Positions 14,798 through 15,843 of a stretch of 15,843 nt of DNA are shown here, piece by piece. Location of the stretch: positions 1 to 15,843 of the forward strand of contig JAQVOQ010000017.1 of NCBI GenBank assembly GCA_028702545.1, read 5' to 3'. This DNA is from Clostridia bacterium. Its GTDB lineage: Bacteria > Bacillota > Clostridia > Christensenellales > UBA1242. The notes under the pieces are model-generated. The model did not search any database, had not been told where the DNA came from, and was given only the letters and a program-made list of their open reading frames with translations. The translations under genes were made by a program, and so were the position numbers. How positions within the stretch are numbered: the stretch's first letter is position 1; every line of letters begins with the position of its first letter.

Positions 14798-14839
14798 AAC
14801 GCTTAAGATTTTTTTAAAAAACATAATCAAACTAATAAA

Positions 14840-14868
14840 TTGACAAAATACATTTAAAATAATATAAT
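14840..14868 (+). promoter_or_regulatory. Perfect consensus promoter of valS
   Basis: TTGACA (14840-14845), exactly 17 bp, TATAAT (14863-14868): 12 of 12 consensus matches at ideal spacing. It would give a leader of about 33 nt. This is the strongest predicted promoter in the window, indicating high constitutive expression with no visible T-box. Confidence 0.8.
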
Positions 14869-14907
14869 AAATCTACGAATTTAAAGGTTCATAATTAGGA
14901 GAAAACA

Positions 14908-15843
14908 ATGTTAGACGGCAAATATAAATTTAATGAGATAGAAAAACAAATGCAAACCTTATGGGAAGAATTAGAGGTTTTTAAATATGTCAAAGAGCAA
15001 AACAAAGAAACTTATTCAGTTGACACACCGCCTCCAACTATAAGCGGTGCTTTGCATATCGGGCACGTTGCAAGTTATACTCAGGCAGAAGTTATATGTA
15101 GATTTAAAAAAATGATGGGTTATAATGTTTTTTATCCCCTAGGGTTTGACAATAACGGCTTGCCTACTGAGCGTTTAGTTGAAAAAACATTAGGCATTCG
15201 TGCGAGTGATGTTAGCCGAGAAGAGTTTATTCCACTATGCGAGAGTGCTATAAAAGAGGGCGTAGAAAATTATAGAAATTTATTTAAACAATTAGCGTTT
15301 AGTGTTGATTGGAATTTGAGTTATCAAACAATAGATGAAAAGAGTCGTAGAATAAGTCAACGCTCATTTATTGAGCTTGCTAAAGCAGGTAACGCTTACA
15401 GAAAACAAGCACCAGTTCAATGGTGTACCGATTGCAAAACCTCAATAGCACAAGCCGAAATTGAGTCTCAAGATGTTCCAACCGATTTTAACACAATAAA
15501 GTTTATGGTTGAAGGTAAGGAATTGCTAATAGCAACCACAAGACCAGAGTTTTTAGGTGGATGTGTTGCAGTTATGGTTAATCCAACAGATAAACGCTAT
15601 AAAAAACTTATAGGAAAAGAAGCGACGGTTCCGCTATACAATAATAAAGTAAAAATAATAGGCGATGAAAAAGCACAATTAGACAAGGGTACAGGTGCGG
15701 TTATGTGCTGTACTTATGGCGATGAGACAGATGTTGAGTGGTGCAATAAATATAATTTGCCCTATGTTAGCGTTATAACAGAAGATGGAAAAATTAATGA
15801 AGATATTGCTTTTATTAGCGGACTAAAAATAATAGCAGGAAGA
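14908..15843 (+). CDS. valS: Valyl-tRNA synthetase (archaeal/rickettsial-like type), 3' partial
   Basis: 312 codons are present and the frame is still open at the window edge. This is a class I synthetase: the HIGH motif is intact (LHIGH, residues 49-53) inside the segment DTPPPTISGALHIGHVASYT. It is followed by MMGYNVFYPLGFDNNGLPTE, then LFKQLAFSVDWNLSYQTI, QWCTDCKTSIAQAEIE, and the start of the CP1 editing domain (IATTRPEFLGGCVAV, DKGTGAVMCCTYGDETDVEW). The wording PPPTISG, DNNGLPTERLVEK and SVDW matches the ValRS form I know from archaea and Rickettsia rather than the classic Bacillus/E. coli form (PPPNVTG, DHAGIATQ). That points to ancient horizontal transfer or a lineage-specific type. 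The ATG has AGGAG 6 nt upstream and a perfect consensus promoter. The KMSKS loop and anticodon domain lie beyond the window. Confidence 0.88.
   Translation, partial: MLDGKYKFNEIEKQMQTLWEELEVFKYVKEQNKETYSVDTPPPTISGALHIGHVASYTQAEVICRFKKMMGYNVFYPLGFDNNGLPTERLVEKTLGIRASDVSREEFIPLCESAIKEGVENYRNLFKQLAFSVDWNLSYQTIDEKSRRISQRSFIELAKAGNAYRKQAPVQWCTDCKTSIAQAEIESQDVPTDFNTIKFMVEGKELLIATTRPEFLGGCVAVMVNPTDKRYKKLIGKEATVPLYNNKVKIIGDEKAQLDKGTGAVMCCTYGDETDVEWCNKYNLPYVSVITEDGKINEDIAFISGLKIIAGR

Noticed and set aside
14798..14907. T-box leader or a clear terminator between the RSH gene and valS
   Set aside because: Only 110 bp with a consensus promoter; the TTTTTTTAAAAAA palindrome at about 14808-14820 has no GC stem, so I did not call a terminator.
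1..15843. Mycoplasma-type code (TGA as Trp)
   Set aside because: The genes read through at full length with the standard code, and Trp is encoded by TGG throughout.
1..15843. tRNA or rRNA genes, CRISPR arrays, insertion sequences
   Set aside because: No cloverleaf TTCGA arm, regular spaced repeats, transposase motifs or terminal inverted repeats were seen on reading both strands.

Overview
The window is about 30% GC, with strong Gram-positive ribosome-binding sites (AGGAGG type) and many intrinsic terminators made of an A-tract, a short hairpin and a T-tract. It carries a lipoteichoic-acid-synthase-type enzyme, a Listeria-Bacteroides-repeat surface protein and a Listeria/Bacillus-type NAD kinase. 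These features suggest an AT-rich, Gram-positive-type Bacillota, probably an uncultured Clostridia or RF39-like lineage. The taxonomic guess is inference. Every complete gene ends in TAA, and ATG is the usual start.

Layout. 1-989: 3' end of a secreted or surface protein with an Ig-like stretch and one Listeria-Bacteroides repeat. 1165-1983: seven-helix YwaF/TMEM164-like membrane protein. 2015-2257 (minus): small Cys-rich protein, convergent with the previous gene across a shared bidirectional terminator. 2438-3860: two-gene nucleotide-enzyme operon, an RdgB/HAM1-type NTP pyrophosphatase followed by an NAD kinase reading frame interrupted by one in-frame TAA just after a perfect internal Shine-Dalgarno sequence. 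4092-6935: very large protein with a CvpA-like four-helix membrane domain and about 750 residues of acidic, degenerate helical repeats predicted outside the cell. 7065-7973: soluble protein of unknown function. 8215-10158: LTA-synthase-family membrane sulfatase-fold enzyme. 10270-10662: DUF2177-like membrane protein. 10828-12099: seryl-tRNA synthetase. 12320-14797: tightly coupled pair of an XRE-type regulator with an unknown C-terminal domain and a short Rel/SpoT protein. The latter has an intact HD (ppGpp hydrolase) domain, an apparently dead synthetase region and a TGS domain. 14908 to the end: 5' part of a valyl-tRNA synthetase resembling the archaeal/rickettsial form, behind a perfect consensus promoter.

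How it fits together. Most genes have their own promoter and hairpin terminator, so the window is mainly monocistronic housekeeping and envelope genes. The exceptions are rdgB-nadK and the regulator-RSH pair. Envelope functions (surface protein, CvpA-like giant, LTA synthase, two small membrane proteins) alternate with nucleotide and translation functions (RdgB, NadK, SerRS, RSH, ValRS). The observations most worth following up are the interrupted NAD kinase, the hydrolase-only RSH coupled to a regulator, and the CvpA-like giant repeat protein. No tRNA, rRNA, CRISPR array, IS element or T-box leader was seen. No gene-free stretch exceeds 300 bases.
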